NCBI GenBank assembly: GCA_948474755.1 | Contig: CAOLHI010000387.1 | Span: 496,001 to 560,000, forward strand | Source: Ctenosaura bakeri | Taxonomy: Eukaryota; Chordata; Lepidosauria; Squamata; Iguanidae | Reading direction: 5' to 3' | DNA length: 64,000 nucleotides | Part shown: in pieces, positions 22,341-33,829 of the stretch | Position numbering within the stretch: the stretch's first letter is position 1 | How the letters are laid out: each line of letters opens with the position of its first letter | The notes under the pieces: generated by a model | The model's input: only the letters and a program-made list of their open reading frames with translations | Told to the model about the DNA's origin: nothing | The model's database searches: none | Translations under genes and position numbers: made by a program

Positions 22341-23434
22341 ATTCCAAAGCCGCTGCACCTTCTTTCCCTGGGGTACAAGCCACCTGCTATGCGGCATGGG
22401 CTGTCGTTTTGTCTGCTGTTGGGGGTGTCCTGTCTTAGTTGCAGCCCCCCCATTCCTCTTTGGAGACAACAGGTCTCAAAGCACTTGATGGGGGGGGTTG
22501 TGTTTGTATCTCTTAACTCTTTGTGGTTTAACTCAAGGTGGGGATTTTTTTTTACTGACCTGGGTGCATAAGAAGCATGTCCTTAAGGCTGATGGATGGC
22601 AAGGGGTGGGCGGGATTCATATAGGTGGAGTTTGCAAGGTATTTTTTAAAAACCTTCCTGTTCAGAATACGCCTTGACCCTTTGAAAGAAGAGTGAATTC
22701 ATTTCTGGATGAGGTAGACAAATTAGAAACTGGCAAGGCACGTTGGATATTTAACACATGAGAATGCTGATATTTCTTCAGAGCTTTGAACATTCCCTGC
22801 CTCGAGTCAAGAGACAACATCTGAAAGTGTCATGTAAAAACATCAGGTTTAAAACAGCTGTTGTGTGAGGAAGCAGCCACCAAGAAAGACTATGTGGCTG
22901 CTCTTGTCTGTGTTTCAGTGTGCTGGGTCTTCCTTGTCATAGTATCTTGGGAAGGAAGGAGTACTATCATTAATGGCTGCAAAAATAGCTTTTCCCTTGA
23001 CACAAACCATTTGTGTACCCGAGGAGTTGCCAACTGCAGAAGGGGCAGGGACCAGTTTTCATTCCAAGGCTTCCCACTCCCCTGGAAGGCTGCAGCATCA
23101 TGTTTTGGTGCACCAGAAATGATGTTACATCATTTCCAGTTGTCATTTTTTCCCAAGTTTGGGGTATTTTTTACAGCATGGGGGGCTGAGGGGCTCCTGA
23201 AGCTGCGGAGGATTAGGGGGTATAAACCATTGCATTTGCTAGTTCGCAATTTAGCCACTTTTTGAGATGAGGAATTCACCTGAAAATTGGTTCAGAAATT
23301 TTAAAGGGGGGTAGGTACGGAGGCTTTAGGGGATTTACTCAGTGCTCCAAGGGCCACATATTGGTCCCACATCAGAGGGTTGTTTTGAAGTTGTGCTGTG
23401 AGACTCATTGGCCCAGAACAGTAGAGAGAATGAG

Positions 23435-23700
23435 TCCAACTAGGAAAGGTTGAAGAAACTGAGTGTGTTGAGCCCAGAACAGAGAAGACTGAGCAGAGAT
23501 GTGATAGCACTCCCCGAATAACTGAAGGACCTTCACATCGGTGAAGGCAAAGACTTATGTCCTGTTGCTGCAGAAGGCAAAACTACATTTAATCAGTTTA
23601 AATTGCAAGAGGGTAGATTCTGGGTGAAAATTAGGAAACTATGTAAATGATGAGACTGATTTGATAGTGGAGCCAATTTATTAACAGTGGTATGGTCCAC
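23435..23700 (+). mobile_element. CR1/L3-type LINE 3' relic
   Basis: GGAAAGGTTGAAGAAACTGA, GAACAGAGAAGACTGAGCAG, GATGTGATAGCACTC and a following AATTAGGAAACTAT block mirror the CR1 3' layout at a high level of divergence. Confidence 0.5.
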
Positions 23701-24289
23701 CTCTGCATTTCCTGAATCATGTTGTGGGATGAGTTGTATACCCAAAAATGTCTCTACTCTGAGAGTCTTTAGAGGGAGATAATCTCACGCAGGCTGAGGA
23801 AAGCTTAGAAAAATAACTGTTTCTGAATACAACTCCCCAAACCCCTTAGCCACCGTGGCCAGTGGCTTTTCCAAGCCCAAACTCTGAACCAAACTTCTTG
23901 GCAAAAAAGATAATCATTTGTTTTGCCTGGCAGTAAGTTGCCTTAACTCTTTCATAGAAAGGATGAGTTTAAATGTAGAAAAATTAAATAAATAATAAGG
24001 TGGGCTGGCGTTCCACTGCTTTCAGGAGATGGAGGTATTATGCCACTTCTGAAGCTTTCTGACTTGCAGCGATTGGCATAAAGGCAGCACAGTAGAATTT
24101 TTCCACCTCTTCCATTTTGTGTGTTTTTTGGGGGGGACATTTTTTTTAAAGAGGGTTTTCCCTACTTCTTCATAGTATTTTCCCTAAGGGGGCGGCCATC
24201 CTGAATTTGGGCCAGCGCCGTCACACTTGGCACAGCGGGAGGGAGGCTGCCTCGGGGCCGAAATGGCCCAGTGGTCCCACCACGCCTGT

Positions 24290-24620
24290 TGAGGAGAATG
24301 CAGAGTTGTTCCCTTAATAGATCATTATCTAATTCAGTTAACGTGCCAGTTATCCTGATGGAGCAATAGCCATGGGCAGTGGGTGAATCAGGGCTGCCTG
24401 CGTGCATGTACAAGGGACCCCCTACCCTCCTTCCCTCCGCTCAGCTGCCTCCCCACCACGTGAAGTGTTGCTGGGGGTTCCTCTGATTAATGAAAAGCCT
24501 TGCCTGTGGGGATGATCAGAGATAAAATAGCACTGGAGCCGCCGCTCCCAAAGCAGAGAGAGCAGTAATTACCGCAGAGCCTTGCTTACAGTAAACAAAT
24601 GTCGCCTAGCTTGGGTTTTA
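24290..24620. promoter_or_regulatory. Candidate conserved non-coding element
   Basis: The repeat-free stretch includes CTTAATAGATCATTATCTAA, AGTTAACGTGCC, GTTATCCTGATGG, TCTGATTAATGAAAAG, GATAAAATAGCAC and GCAGTAATTACCGC, with several CpGs. The mix of TAAT cores, GATA sites and low repeat content resembles vertebrate developmental enhancers. The assignment is by motif density only. Confidence 0.35.
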
Positions 24621-24787
24621 TCTTCCACTGCGCTGCTGTGGCAGGAACTCCGTGGCTTTTTTGCTAGGGTGGGGAGGATTTTGCGGGGAGGCAAGAGGAG
24701 AGGAACACCGGAAAGCAGTCAGTCTCGGTGGAGGTAGAAATGGGATGGTGCTAATCCAGACTGGACAAGTATATTGGGAAGTTGCAG

Positions 24788-25176
24788 TACAGTCATCTCT
24801 CCACATTCACAAGGGTTAGGGGCACAAGAGCCTCGTGAAAGTGGAAAAACCGTGAAGAACTCTAGGCCCTCCCCAACCATATTTAACACACAAAAAAGTA
24901 TGATCACCATAGTCAGCCCACTATGGATTCCTTTGAGGCATCGGGGTTCCTTCACAAGGCAGAAGTGGGGGGCTGGTGGGGCTTCCTGCCACCCCCACTG
25001 CTGACCCACACCATTTTAAAGAGGGGCTTACAAACCTTGTTCTCAGTTTCTCAGTCTCACGAGGCTCGCAGTCCCTATTAAAAATGGCACAGGGAGGCGG
25101 CAGTGGTGACAACAAATAATCCGTGAATAATCAAATCTGCAAAAGTGGAACTCAGTAATGTGGAGGGCTGGCTGTA
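24788..25176. mobile_element. Pogo/Tigger-like non-autonomous DNA transposon
   Basis: The ends are inverted and flanked by TA: TACAGTCATCTCTCCACATT at the left and, in reverse complement, TACAGCCAGCCCTCCACATT at the right. The internal AAGTGGAAAAACCGTGAA is matched by AAATCTGCAAAAGTGGAA. At 389 bp it is non-coding. Placement in Tc1/mariner (Tigger) rests on the TA flanks and the CAGTC..CTCC-like terminus. Confidence 0.7.
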
Positions 25177-25795
25177 TTTGTTGTTATAGTTCTTCTTCAT
25201 TTTTTTTTTTTTTAAGCCAAAGAATGTTTCTTTTGTCCTGAACTACTTTCTGCCAATTCCTGGCACCAGCGACAACATTTTATTCCTAGCCTTGAATAGG
25301 CTTTGTTCTAATCCTGAGACATAGGGGAACAGTAGGGCTGTAATACATCAGTGTTATCAGTACAGTGGTATTTTTGCAGTATAGCACTATAACTCTTTTT
25401 TTAAAAGAAAAAAAAATCAAGAAGGAAAATTTGCTCATCAAACCATAGGCAAAATCTACATCTTGTGAAAAAAAAAAAGTTGGAAAAATCCCAAGTGCAG
25501 AGTCAAAAGAATAGGCATAAACAGCCTGAGAAAGAATGTGATTGTTCTTCTCCACAGTTGCCCAGCCCTGAAAGCAACAAAATGGGGTAGCCAGTCTCAA
25601 GGAGTAGATGGCTAGCTGAAGGAATCTTCCTGTGTGTTTGTGTGTGTGTAGGTTTCAGGTTACACCCCCTCTCTGGAACAAGAAGATGAAAACTGGCCTC
25701 TGTTAAGGCGGTCTGGAAACTGTGGAGTGGGACATTCAGAAAGAGGACGTCCTAAGACCTCTCCAAGGTGCTAGAAGCAACCAGAGGCCCTCTCA

Positions 25796-25992
25796 CGTTG
25801 CATAATTACAGCACTGTGATTCCACTTTAACTGCCATGGCAACCATCTGGATGTTTGTAGTTTAGGGGGAGAGATTTAAGAGAATTCTCAGCTGGAGAGC
25901 TCCATCAAATGCAAATCCCAAGATTCCTTGGGATGTAGCTGTAGCGGCTAAAATGCAACCATACTGCTGTAGTTCTAGTGTGAACGGGCCCC
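25796..25992. mobile_element. Non-autonomous DNA transposon (MITE family 2)
   Basis: The left arm GCACTGTGATTCCACTTTAA pairs imperfectly with the right end (reverse complement CAGTATGGTTGCATTTTAGC). Internal GGATGTTTGTAGTTTAGG and CAAATCCCAAGATTCC are the paired core boxes of this family, also seen at 8540 and 32455. Confidence 0.7.
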
Positions 25993-27060
25993 AGCAGTGG
26001 CTAATAGTGGGAGATCCATTCTGCCCCCTTCATTCTTTTTCTCTGGGTGAAATGTCCATAAGCAGGAGGAAGAGGAATAGGCTCTTCTCTTTGTGCTATT
26101 TAAGCCATCGTCCAGAGCAGCTGGGCAGCTCATCTTACTGCCTGCTCTTCTTCCTTTTTTTCCTTGTCTGTTCTGGCAGAGCCTGCCTGCCTTGGGTGGT
26201 AACCAGCTGCCCTACAGAGCTGCCGCTTATGAATGTTTCAAGGGAGGGAGGAGAGTTCACACATACATCTGGGAATAAGTAACACCTAGCTGCTTATCCT
26301 CTAAGGTGGAAGAGGTGACTCCCAGGATCTGTTTGTCTTTCTGTGTTTCACATTTTTTTTTCCTTCCCCTTGGTCCAAGAAACTCTAACTAAACTACATA
26401 TTGCCCTCCTTTTATCCATACAGCAGCTACTTTTAAAAACAGGGGTGTAGCTATGGGGTGGGGATGGCAAAATGAAGGCATTTCTTCTCAAGTAACAATT
26501 CTTCCCTCCGCCCATGACATTTTCCCTTAGTCCTAAATTTCTAGCATTGCAGAGAAGGAGATACTGAAAATCATCCAGAAATAGAACTCTTCTATTTGCT
26601 GTGTTCACATTTCCTTGGTCCCTGTGCCCATCCCTTTTCTTTGGGTGCTCAAACTGGGTTTCTGAGTGATCACCTGAAGTTTTTAGTTGCTGCAATTCCA
26701 GAAATGTTGCTCTCCTGAAAGAAGATTTTACTGGGGAATGCAGAATTCTTATTTCTGGGGGGCAGGGTGAGTACCTTCATATTGCCCCTCCCCACAGCTA
26801 CACCCTTCCTTTTAGAGGCAAGTCTATACAAAAATGATAGCATATTCAGGTGTTTATCAGCATGGGCTTGTCAATGTACAGATATCTGAACTTATTTGCT
26901 GAGATGGGTGGGGTGTGACATGTGACATGTTGCTCTGAACCGATGGAAATATACGAAGGAGATTCCCCTTCCAGGAGTCGTCTTCATGTCTTGTCTTTTC
27001 TTCACTTTTTGCCCGGGCATCAACATGCATCCTTAATGTTTTGTTTTCAAATCTTGACAG

Positions 27061-27231
27061 AAAATTCCCACACGCCCCTGCTGGAGGGCACCGTCACTCA
27101 GATGACCCCAGAGGAGCATTACAGGCGGATGATGTCAGCTCTCAATGAACACGGCACGTTTGAGGAGCAGCAGCAACAGCAGCAGCGTCTTTACCAGTTG
27201 GCCAACAGCATGGCAGTCCCCAGTCATAGTG
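27061..27231 (+). CDS. SAMD11: SAMD11 internal coding exon B (EEHYRRMMSAL motif, polyQ)
   Basis: The acceptor is ATCTTGACAG and the donor is AGTG|GTGAGG. Translation in phase 1 gives NSHTPLLEG, then MTPEEHYRRMMSAL, then six glutamines, then RLYQLANSM and PSHS. This follows human SAMD11 MAPEDHYRRLVSAL and RLYHLGLPSH closely. The 171-nt length is divisible by three, so the exon is symmetric. The glutamine run (27168-27185, CAG/CAA codons) is not in the human protein as I remember it and looks lineage specific. Reading through the donor gives SGED, which resembles the GED that follows PSH in one human isoform, so a downstream alternative donor may have existed in the ancestor. The residues before base 27061 in the same frame are intronic. 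No catalytic motif is present; the HYRR segment is the most conserved part. Confidence 0.95.
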
Positions 27232-27647
27232 GTGAGGATGCTTTAAGTTCATCGGGAGTGACCTGGGAAGGGGAGTGTCTCCCACTCAGAGTCAGGTTGT
27301 GCCGAATACTTGTTGATACCCTCATCATTTATGTAAATGTGTTGCAACACTCAAGTGTCTCTCTACTGAGGAAGAGGGGAGCAGCCGTGAGATGATGGAT
27401 GATGGTGATGATGATGATCTAATTTAGTTGTTCACCATCTTTTTCCGAAAGTGGGGCTCAGGGCAACCTACCAATTGAAAAAAAAAAATAGTTAAAACAT
27501 ACAAAAGTTCAATTTTAAAATGGAATTAAACGATCAATGGCATTAAAAACAATTGAGAACAATACAATAATAAATAATAAAAAAAAGTTTCAAAAACACA
27601 ATACTTGAAATTGTACAGAACCCCCTTTAAAAGCCTTTAAAATCTCA

Positions 27648-27890
27648 TTGAATTATAGAGTTGGAAGATACCACAATGGCCTTCGAATCCAACCCCATTC
27701 TGCCAAGCAGGAACACACTCTCAAAGCATCCCCAGCAAATGGCCATCCAGCCTCTGTTTAAAAACCTCCAAGAAGGAGACTCCACCACACTCCACTGAGG
27801 CAGCAGATTCCACTGTTGAATGGCTCTTATCCTTCCAGAGGTTGTTCTTGATGTTTAGCTGGAATCTCTTTTCCTGGAGTTTGAATCCAA
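27648..27890 (-). mobile_element. CR1 LINE 3' end, antisense
   Basis: The order reads in reverse: TTATAGAGTTGGAAGATACC, CCATCCAGCCTCTGTTTAAA, AACCTCCAAGAAGGAGACTC, TTAGCTGGAATCTCTTTTCC. This is the antisense of the CR1 3' layout at 52276. The region 27890-28100 behind it may be a further decayed repeat. Confidence 0.8.
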
Positions 27891-28925
27891 TTGGAATAGA
27901 AAAGTCTGTGCTTGCTGACCAAAAGACAGCAAGAACTAGAGGACCTTCTAGTCCTCTTAGCAGGGGGGTTCCAGAGTCTGGGGCAGCCACTTAGAAGGTC
28001 CTTTCCTATGTCCACCTTTCTGACAGGCTGACTCTAAGCTGTATAACTTTATAGGTCATAACCAGCACTTTGAATTGTGTGCGGAAGCAGTGATTGGGAA
28101 TTCCTTGAGGAAAACTCCCTTACGCAAAAATTGAAATAGTTTTTCTTTACATAATGTGCACCAGTTCCTGTGCAGAAAAACATGTTTTCCTTTCTATCCC
28201 AAGATGCATTTTCTGCATGGAAAAAGCATGTTTATTTGTGCACACAAGCAAATATTCCTACATGGAGGTGCGAAGAACAAGTAATGTTTGAAAACTGTGC
28301 AGAAATTATTCGTTCTTCCATATAGGGATGAGCTAAGTCAAGGTTTGGAAGCTGCCTGGGAGAAAAGGTGGCATATAAATATAACAGATGAATAAATAAA
28401 GGTTTGCATCTGTACCTCAGGGCTCCTTTAAAAACTTCCTTGGAAAGCAGATCAAGGGTCTCTTGAAAAGAACATCAGTAACAGCAGAGAAGTTTCAAAA
28501 TTTAATTGAAATGACAGTCTCAGTGAAAGTAGCATTTTCTCACCTCCAGAAACACGTTATAAGGAAGTGCACACCTCTCTCTGAGCATTCACACATTTGC
28601 GTGGCTTACAGGGCATTTCCAAGAAATAAAGTATGCACAAAAACATGTGCATGATTGAAAATGTGAGCAGCTAGATAGGGGAGAATTGTATAAATTAGGT
28701 CAGTTGTGCAGATGTGTACAAATAAAGCAGATGAAAAGTGTAAATTTCAGTGTGAGGAGAAGACACAGACTTCCACAATCCAATATGGACCCAGAAGAGG
28801 GATGTAGGCAGAATTTGGTGAAAACTCAACAAAAGTGAAACAGATATTTTCACACCCTTTAATGATAGGAAAGGTACAGAAGGAGAATGCAGAGTTCAGG
28901 GTGCATGTAAGGCCTTAAGGAGCTG

Positions 28926-29060
28926 AAAGTTTATTTATTTGCTTTTAATTTTGTTTTATTTATATCCTGACATTCTCCCAATAGAGAAACCAAGTTGGCT
29001 TTACAGTGTAGAATTAAAACAAAACACACAGGTGCAAACTCTGGAAAATCTAGGTTGATA
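28926..29060. repeat. Possible LINE/SINE tail relic
   Basis: TTTATTTATTTGC, then TTTATATCCTGACATTCTCC, CCAATAGAGAAACCAAGTTG, GGCTTTACAG resembles the antisense start of old amniote repeats of the 1625 type. It is too short to classify. Confidence 0.35.
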
Positions 29061-29204
29061 GAGGGGCAGGGTTATGCATAGCAGATACATAAACCAAGCA
29101 AGGGACATCCAGAAGCAGAGGTCAAACAGACAAGAGTCTTAACAGTGAGTCAGATGGTGGAGGGTTAAGCAGTAGTCTGGGATCTAAAATTGGCTGGGAA
29201 TGGG

Positions 29205-30311
29205 CTGTGGACATTATCTTTGACAAGATCTTCCATGATATTCTTGCAAACAAGCTAGTAAAATGTGGGCTATACAGTGCTACTGTTAGGTGGATTTGTA
29301 ACTGGTTGACCCATTGAACCCAAGGGTACTCACCAATGGCTCTTCTTCATCTTGGAGAGAAGGGAGTAGTGGGGTGCCACAGGGTTCTGTCCGGGACCCA
29401 GGGCTATTCAACATCTTTATCAATGGTTTGGATGAAGGAATAGAGAGACTTCTTATCCAGTTTGCAGAGGACACCATATTAGGAGGGGTAGCTAACACCC
29501 TAGAGGACAAGATCAGAATTCAAAATTGTTTTAATAGATTAGAGCGCTGGGCCAAAACTAACAAAATGAATTTCAGTAGGGAGCAGTATAAGGTACTAGA
29601 CTTGGTAGAAAAAATGAAATGCACCAATATAAGATGACTTGATCACAGTACATGTGAAAAAAGGATCTAGGAGTCTGAGCAGATCACAAGCTCAGCATAA
29701 GTCAGCAGTGTGATGCAACAGTTAAAAAAGCCAATGCAATTCTGGGCTGCATCAACAGGAGTATAGTGTATAGGTCAAGGGAAGTGATAGTACCACTCTA
29801 TTTTTGCTTTGGTCAGACACCATCTAGAATACTGTGTCCAGTTCCAGGCACCAAAATTCAGGAAGGATATTGACAAGCTGGAACATTTCCAGAGGAGAGT
29901 GCCCAAAATGGTAGAAGGTCTTGAAACCATGCCCTAGGAGGAGTGGCTTAGGGAGATGGGTATGTTTAGCCTGGAGAAGAGAAGGTTAAGAGGGTCATGA
30001 TAGCTATGTTTAAATATTTGAAGGGATGTCCTATGGAAGATGGAGCAAGTCTGTTTTCTGCTGCTCCAGAGACTGGAACATGGAGCAGTGGCTTCAAGCC
30101 TTGAGAAAGGAAATTCCATATAAACATTAGGAAGAACTTCCTGATGGTGAGAGCAGTTCAACAGTGAAATATGCTGCCTTGGAGTATGGTTGAGTCTCCT
30201 TCTTTGGAGATTTTTATACAGAGGTTGGATGGCCATATTTTTGGAATGCTTTGATGGCAAGGGATTGGACTTGGTGGCCCTTGTGGTCTCTTCCAGCTCT
30301 ACAGTTCTATA
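29205..30311 (+). mobile_element. CR1-type LINE with decayed reverse transcriptase segment
   Basis: The 5' part gives a 107-codon open stretch (29314-29637) with SGVPQGSV, FNIFINGLDEGIERL and QFAEDTILGGVAN, the palm region of a CR1 reverse transcriptase. The usual FADD catalytic box reads FAED, so the key aspartate is replaced. The frame is closed on both sides. The 3' half has the normal CR1 3' layout to CTCTTCCAGCTCTACAGTTC. The element is inactive, 5'-truncated, and longer than the other copies. Confidence 0.88.
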
Positions 30312-30965
30312 AACCCCTCTATGCCAAAGCAACATTTTGTCCCTAAATGTCTCCAAAATTGCAAATTATAAGTCTCAGAGTGGCAGTTTGGCTTTATTCG
30401 TACACCTCAAACCTGCCCTGAAAACCCTTCAAATCACCCTTACCCCTAACCAGAAGTTGCAGTGGGAATTTTTCAACCCACTGTTGCTGCCCCCTGAAAT
30501 AAGATATATAGGTGAAAATTGGCCTTCTCCGTAGTGGCCCAGCCTGGTCAAGGACAAGCAGTTGGAGTCATGCAGTTCATGGCCTGCGTGGAGCTTTTCT
30601 CTGTAGACCTTTTGTAGGCCAAGCATCTAAGTTGATGTTAAACTTCCTGGGCTTCATTTGTTCTGTGGCAAAGAAACGTCTGCTGCAGAACTTCCAGGCT
30701 GTTGGATGGTATTGATTGTTTGATCTGCTTTGATTAGCATTCAATCTTTCTCCTAAAACTGGAGTTCAAGGCAGTTCACAATAGGTATTTTAAAAGGTAC
30801 AAAAAAGGTAAGTTTTATTATCAAAACACAGTTAAAGAAATTATAATATTAAAACACAACCAAATATAAGGCAGTTTTTAAAACTGCATCCATTTAAAAA
30901 AGGTATACCCTTCTCCCTTAAAAGCAGAAGGAAGCACAGAAGGCCACCCTAACCTTCCTTGGGAA

Positions 30966-31171
30966 CCAGCATGACGTAGTGGTGTTGGAGTGGGACTCAA
31001 GGAGACCGGGGTTCAGATTCCAGCCATAGAAAGCAGCGGGATGGCCTTAGGCAAGTCACACTCTCTCAGACTAAGAGGAAGCCAATAGCAAACCTCCACT
31101 GAATAAATTTTGCCAATAAAACCTTCTGGTAGAGATTGTCATAAATCAGAGTCAACTCCAAGGCACACAAC
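30966..31171 (+). repeat. tRNA-derived squamate SINE
   Basis: The head CAGCATGACGTAGTGGTGTT, a B box close to GGGGTTCAGATTCC, AAGTCACACTCTCTCAGACT, and the tail ATAAATCAGAGTCAACTCCA are in order. Confidence 0.85.
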
Positions 31172-31789
31172 CTTCCTTGGAAGAAGGTTGCACACTTGCA
31201 GAGTAGCTGCTGTAAAGGTTTTCTGGATCAGCCTGGTCCATTACATCTACAAAATTTAGTAGCCCACAAAGTTTTTGCTTGCTTAGCTGTGTAGAGTTTA
31301 CTAGCACATCCTCGACCTGGACGTACCTGTGTTAAATATATATGTATATTTTGAGTGTAAGAAGAATTTCATTTTTAGTAAAGCTTTCCTGTTGGATAGC
31401 TTAGGAGCAAGTTGTAATGTGCGACAGGTAACTAAGCAAAACACTTACTTAGAGTATTAACATAATTGGGTGACAAAGTGAGATCAACTTCTCTCCCATC
31501 TCTGGCTTCAATGCTAACTCCGGAACAGTAGAAACTCACTGAGAAAAGTAGGTTCAGGCTGAGATCAGGTGTAAATTTTATTTCTGCCAGCATGAAGTGC
31601 TGATTATCTATGGGCACACCTGGTGGTACCAACTAACATTTAATAATTTAAGAACACCTCCCCTTTATTTATTTTTTTTGGCTTAATTGCTTGTCTCTGC
31701 TTCTCCCCTTCTCCCTGCTTTCTCCTACACATGCCACTCTCTATCAGCATTAATCCCACATTCCCCCTTCTCCCCGCCTGGAACTGCCA

Positions 31790-32045
31790 TCCCTGGAGCA
31801 TCTCTCTGTCAATCACTCTTGATTTCCAAACCGTCAGAGAGTGTAGCATTGTAAATAACACATCCTCTGTATTTGCGGGGGGGGGGAGTTGCTGGAACAC
31901 AGGGGAGGCGGTAGGGAAGAGGAGATGGGTGGATTGTTGCGGTCATTCCAGATCGATGCTGCAGCCCTCCTCCCCACCCCCCATCCCGCTACAATAAGGC
32001 ATGGACGGCCTTTTTCAGATAATTAATTTATAAACATGGGAGGCA
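31790..32045. promoter_or_regulatory. Possible conserved island
   Basis: Repeat-poor sequence with GTCAATCACTCTTGATTTCC, CATTGTAAATAACACATCC and CAGATAATTAATTTATAAAC. The G run (31877-31886) and the C-rich stretch (31968-31985) are low complexity. Support is weak. Confidence 0.2.
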
Positions 32046-32577
32046 TACAGTTACTGGACCAGAGAGAGAGAGAGTGTGTGTGAGAGAGCTGAGCTTTCAC
32101 TGTGTTCTGATAGAGCTCACAGTTTATCTCTCTCCTAGTTTTCTTTAAAAAAAAAAACTCATTTAAAAATTGCTGAGAAAAATCCATGTTTTGCACATGT
32201 ATTTACAGATAAATAAGTAGAGTGTTTGGGGGGGGATGTTATGGGCAAAAATGTGCATTAAACAGGCAAACACATGCTTCTTCAGTGCATTAGGTGTTTA
32301 ACATGTATATTTGTGTATATGTAGTGGTGAGAAAAAAATTGCAGGATAGGAAGAGTCAATACCTTTACAACACTTGTTGTTTTGCTTTGTTTTGTTTTAC
32401 AGCAAATATATCCCTCTCCCCACTTGTTGCCTCTGTAACTACCCTCCTCTGGACCCTGTCACACTATACTTTTTAAGCACCTTGATTCTGCTTTAGCTGC
32501 TGTGGCTGCATCCTGTAGAAGGCTGGAGTTTGTAGTTTGATGGGCTGTTAGAGCTCTCTGGCCAAGAATGCTACGTT

Positions 32578-33183
32578 TGCTGTTGTTAACTGCCATCAAG
32601 TTGACTTTGACTTACGGCAATCCTACAGTTGAGAGATCTCCAAGTCACCTTATCATCAACCGCCCTGCTCAGGTCTTGCAGATTCGGAGACATGTCTTCC
32701 TTGATGGAGGCCATTTCCGCACTAGACTGTTACAGCACTGTTATTCCATTTTCAACATCCTATGGAATCCTGGCCTTTGAGGCCCCTCCTTGAATTGCAA
32801 ACCCCAGGATTCCATAGGATGTTGAAGGTGGAATAGTAGCGCTATAACACTCTGGTGTGGCAGTGGCCTGAGTCTATCCATCTGTGGTACAGTCTTCCTC
32901 TTTTCTTACTGCCTTCTGCCTTACCAAGCATTATTATCTTTTCTAATTAGTCATGTCTTCTCATGATATGGCCAAAGTATGACAGCATCAGTTTAGTCAT
33001 CTTGGTTTCTAGGGAGAGTTTAGGCTTGATTTGCTTTAGGACCGATTTATTTGTCTTTTTAGCAGTCCAGAGTATCCGTAGAATTCTTCTGCAGCACCAC
33101 ATTTTGAATGAGTTGGTTTTCTGCCTATCAGCTTTCTTCACTGTCCAGCTTTCACAAGCATACACTGACACTGGAAATATGAT
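32578..33183 (-). mobile_element. BovB (RTE) LINE 3' fragment, antisense, split by MITE
   Basis: On the minus strand, 33180-32947 reads CESWTVKKADRQK, FKMWCCRRILRILWTAKKTN, KLMLSYFGHIMRRHD. This is the C-terminal block of RTE-type reverse transcriptases (W-WRRLLR-WTARR, YFGHIMRR). The remaining part, 32578-32708, continues to the 3' end (TCTTGCAGATTCGGAGACAT; tail AACTGCCATCAAGTTGACTT). The sequence between is the MITE at 32709-32868. Stops and deletions make it dead. Confidence 0.82.
32709..32868. mobile_element. Palindromic MITE (family 1), second copy, inside BovB
   Basis: The ends GGCCATTTCCGCACTAGACT and GGTGTGGCAGTGGCC and the internal boxes CAACATCCTATGGAATCCTG/CAGGATTCCATAGGATGTTG match the 182-bp copy at 11880. 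It is 160 bp, with more mismatches between arms and a shortened centre. It is therefore older than the 11880 copy. Confidence 0.88.
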
Positions 33184-33751
33184 GGCAGGGAGAGTACCCC
33201 TCCCTAAACTATGAGCCCCAGGATGCCGTGGGAAGGATCTGTGGTAGTTAAAGGGGAAATTGTGTAGTGTGAAAGAACCTCTCGTCTCCAGGCCTGGATG
33301 TAGGATGTAGAAACAGCAGTCTTGGGGGAGATACACGGGTGAGTGCCAAAAGGATGAGTAGGGTTGAGTGGCACCTTACATCCCATCTGCCCATCTTTTT
33401 CTATAAATGTTCCCCTACCATTTGGGTTCCAAGAGAACTACATTTCTCTGGTAACGTCTAGTTCTCCATTTCCTCTTCCATCTAGTAAGCTGCCTGATTT
33501 GATCTCCCATCCTTTTACTGGGCCTTTCCTCAGCATCATCTTAGGCTAACACACTGAGTTCTGGTTGCGTGAAAGCCGTGTGTGCACAAATGGGACTGCC
33601 ACAAGAACCACGCCTTCAAGCACCAACAGTGGTGGGATGGCCAGGGGATTCAAAATGCCCCCTTTTATAGGATGACCTTGGTCTGAAAAGACACTCTCTG
33701 TCTTTTTCATCCATTAAAGTAGTTTTGTGCATCTGAACTTTTCTCTTAGAT

Positions 33752-33779
33752 CTCTCTCTCTCTCTCTTTCTCTCTCTCA
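33752..33779. repeat. (TC)n microsatellite
   Basis: A TC run with one TTTC interruption. Confidence 0.9.
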
Positions 33780-33829
33780 GTCTGTCTGTCACCATTCAGC
33801 CAGGAGGATAAAGGCATCAACTGGAATAA

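Larger units (their letters stand above)
14064..27060 (+). other. SAMD11 intron between exons A and B
   Basis: This 13.0-kb intron is bounded by GTAAGAG and TTGACAG. The phase across it fits (G|AA). It contains SINEs at 15457-15649, 18280-18486 and 19698-19912, BovB 3' fragments at 19255-19425 and 19597-19675, a CR1 relic at 23435-23700, a pogo/Tigger-like element at 24788-25176 and a DNA transposon at 25796-25992. Unique-looking islands are at 14215-14300, 16490-16560, 17270-17530, 20350-20620, 22020-22340 and 24290-24620. I see nothing specific at 14700-15450, 20640-21500 or 26000-27060. Confidence 0.9.
32455..33275. mobile_element. MITE family 2 copy split by a BovB insertion
   Basis: The left half (32455-32577) has TTGATTCTGCTTTAGCTGCT, GGAGTTTGTAGTTTGATGGG and AGAGCTCTCTGGCCAAGAAT. 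The right half (33184-33275) has CTCCCTAAACTATGAGCCCC, AGGATGCCGTGG and GTGGTAGTTAAAGGGGAAAT. Joined, these two give the arrangement of the intact copy at 25796. The BovB fragment lies between them, and a second MITE lies inside that. Confidence 0.7.

Noticed and set aside
26922..27060. Apparent N-terminal extension of exon B starting at an upstream ATG
   Set aside because: The acceptor CTTGACAG at 27060 and the phase match to exon A show that the sequence before 27061 is intron.
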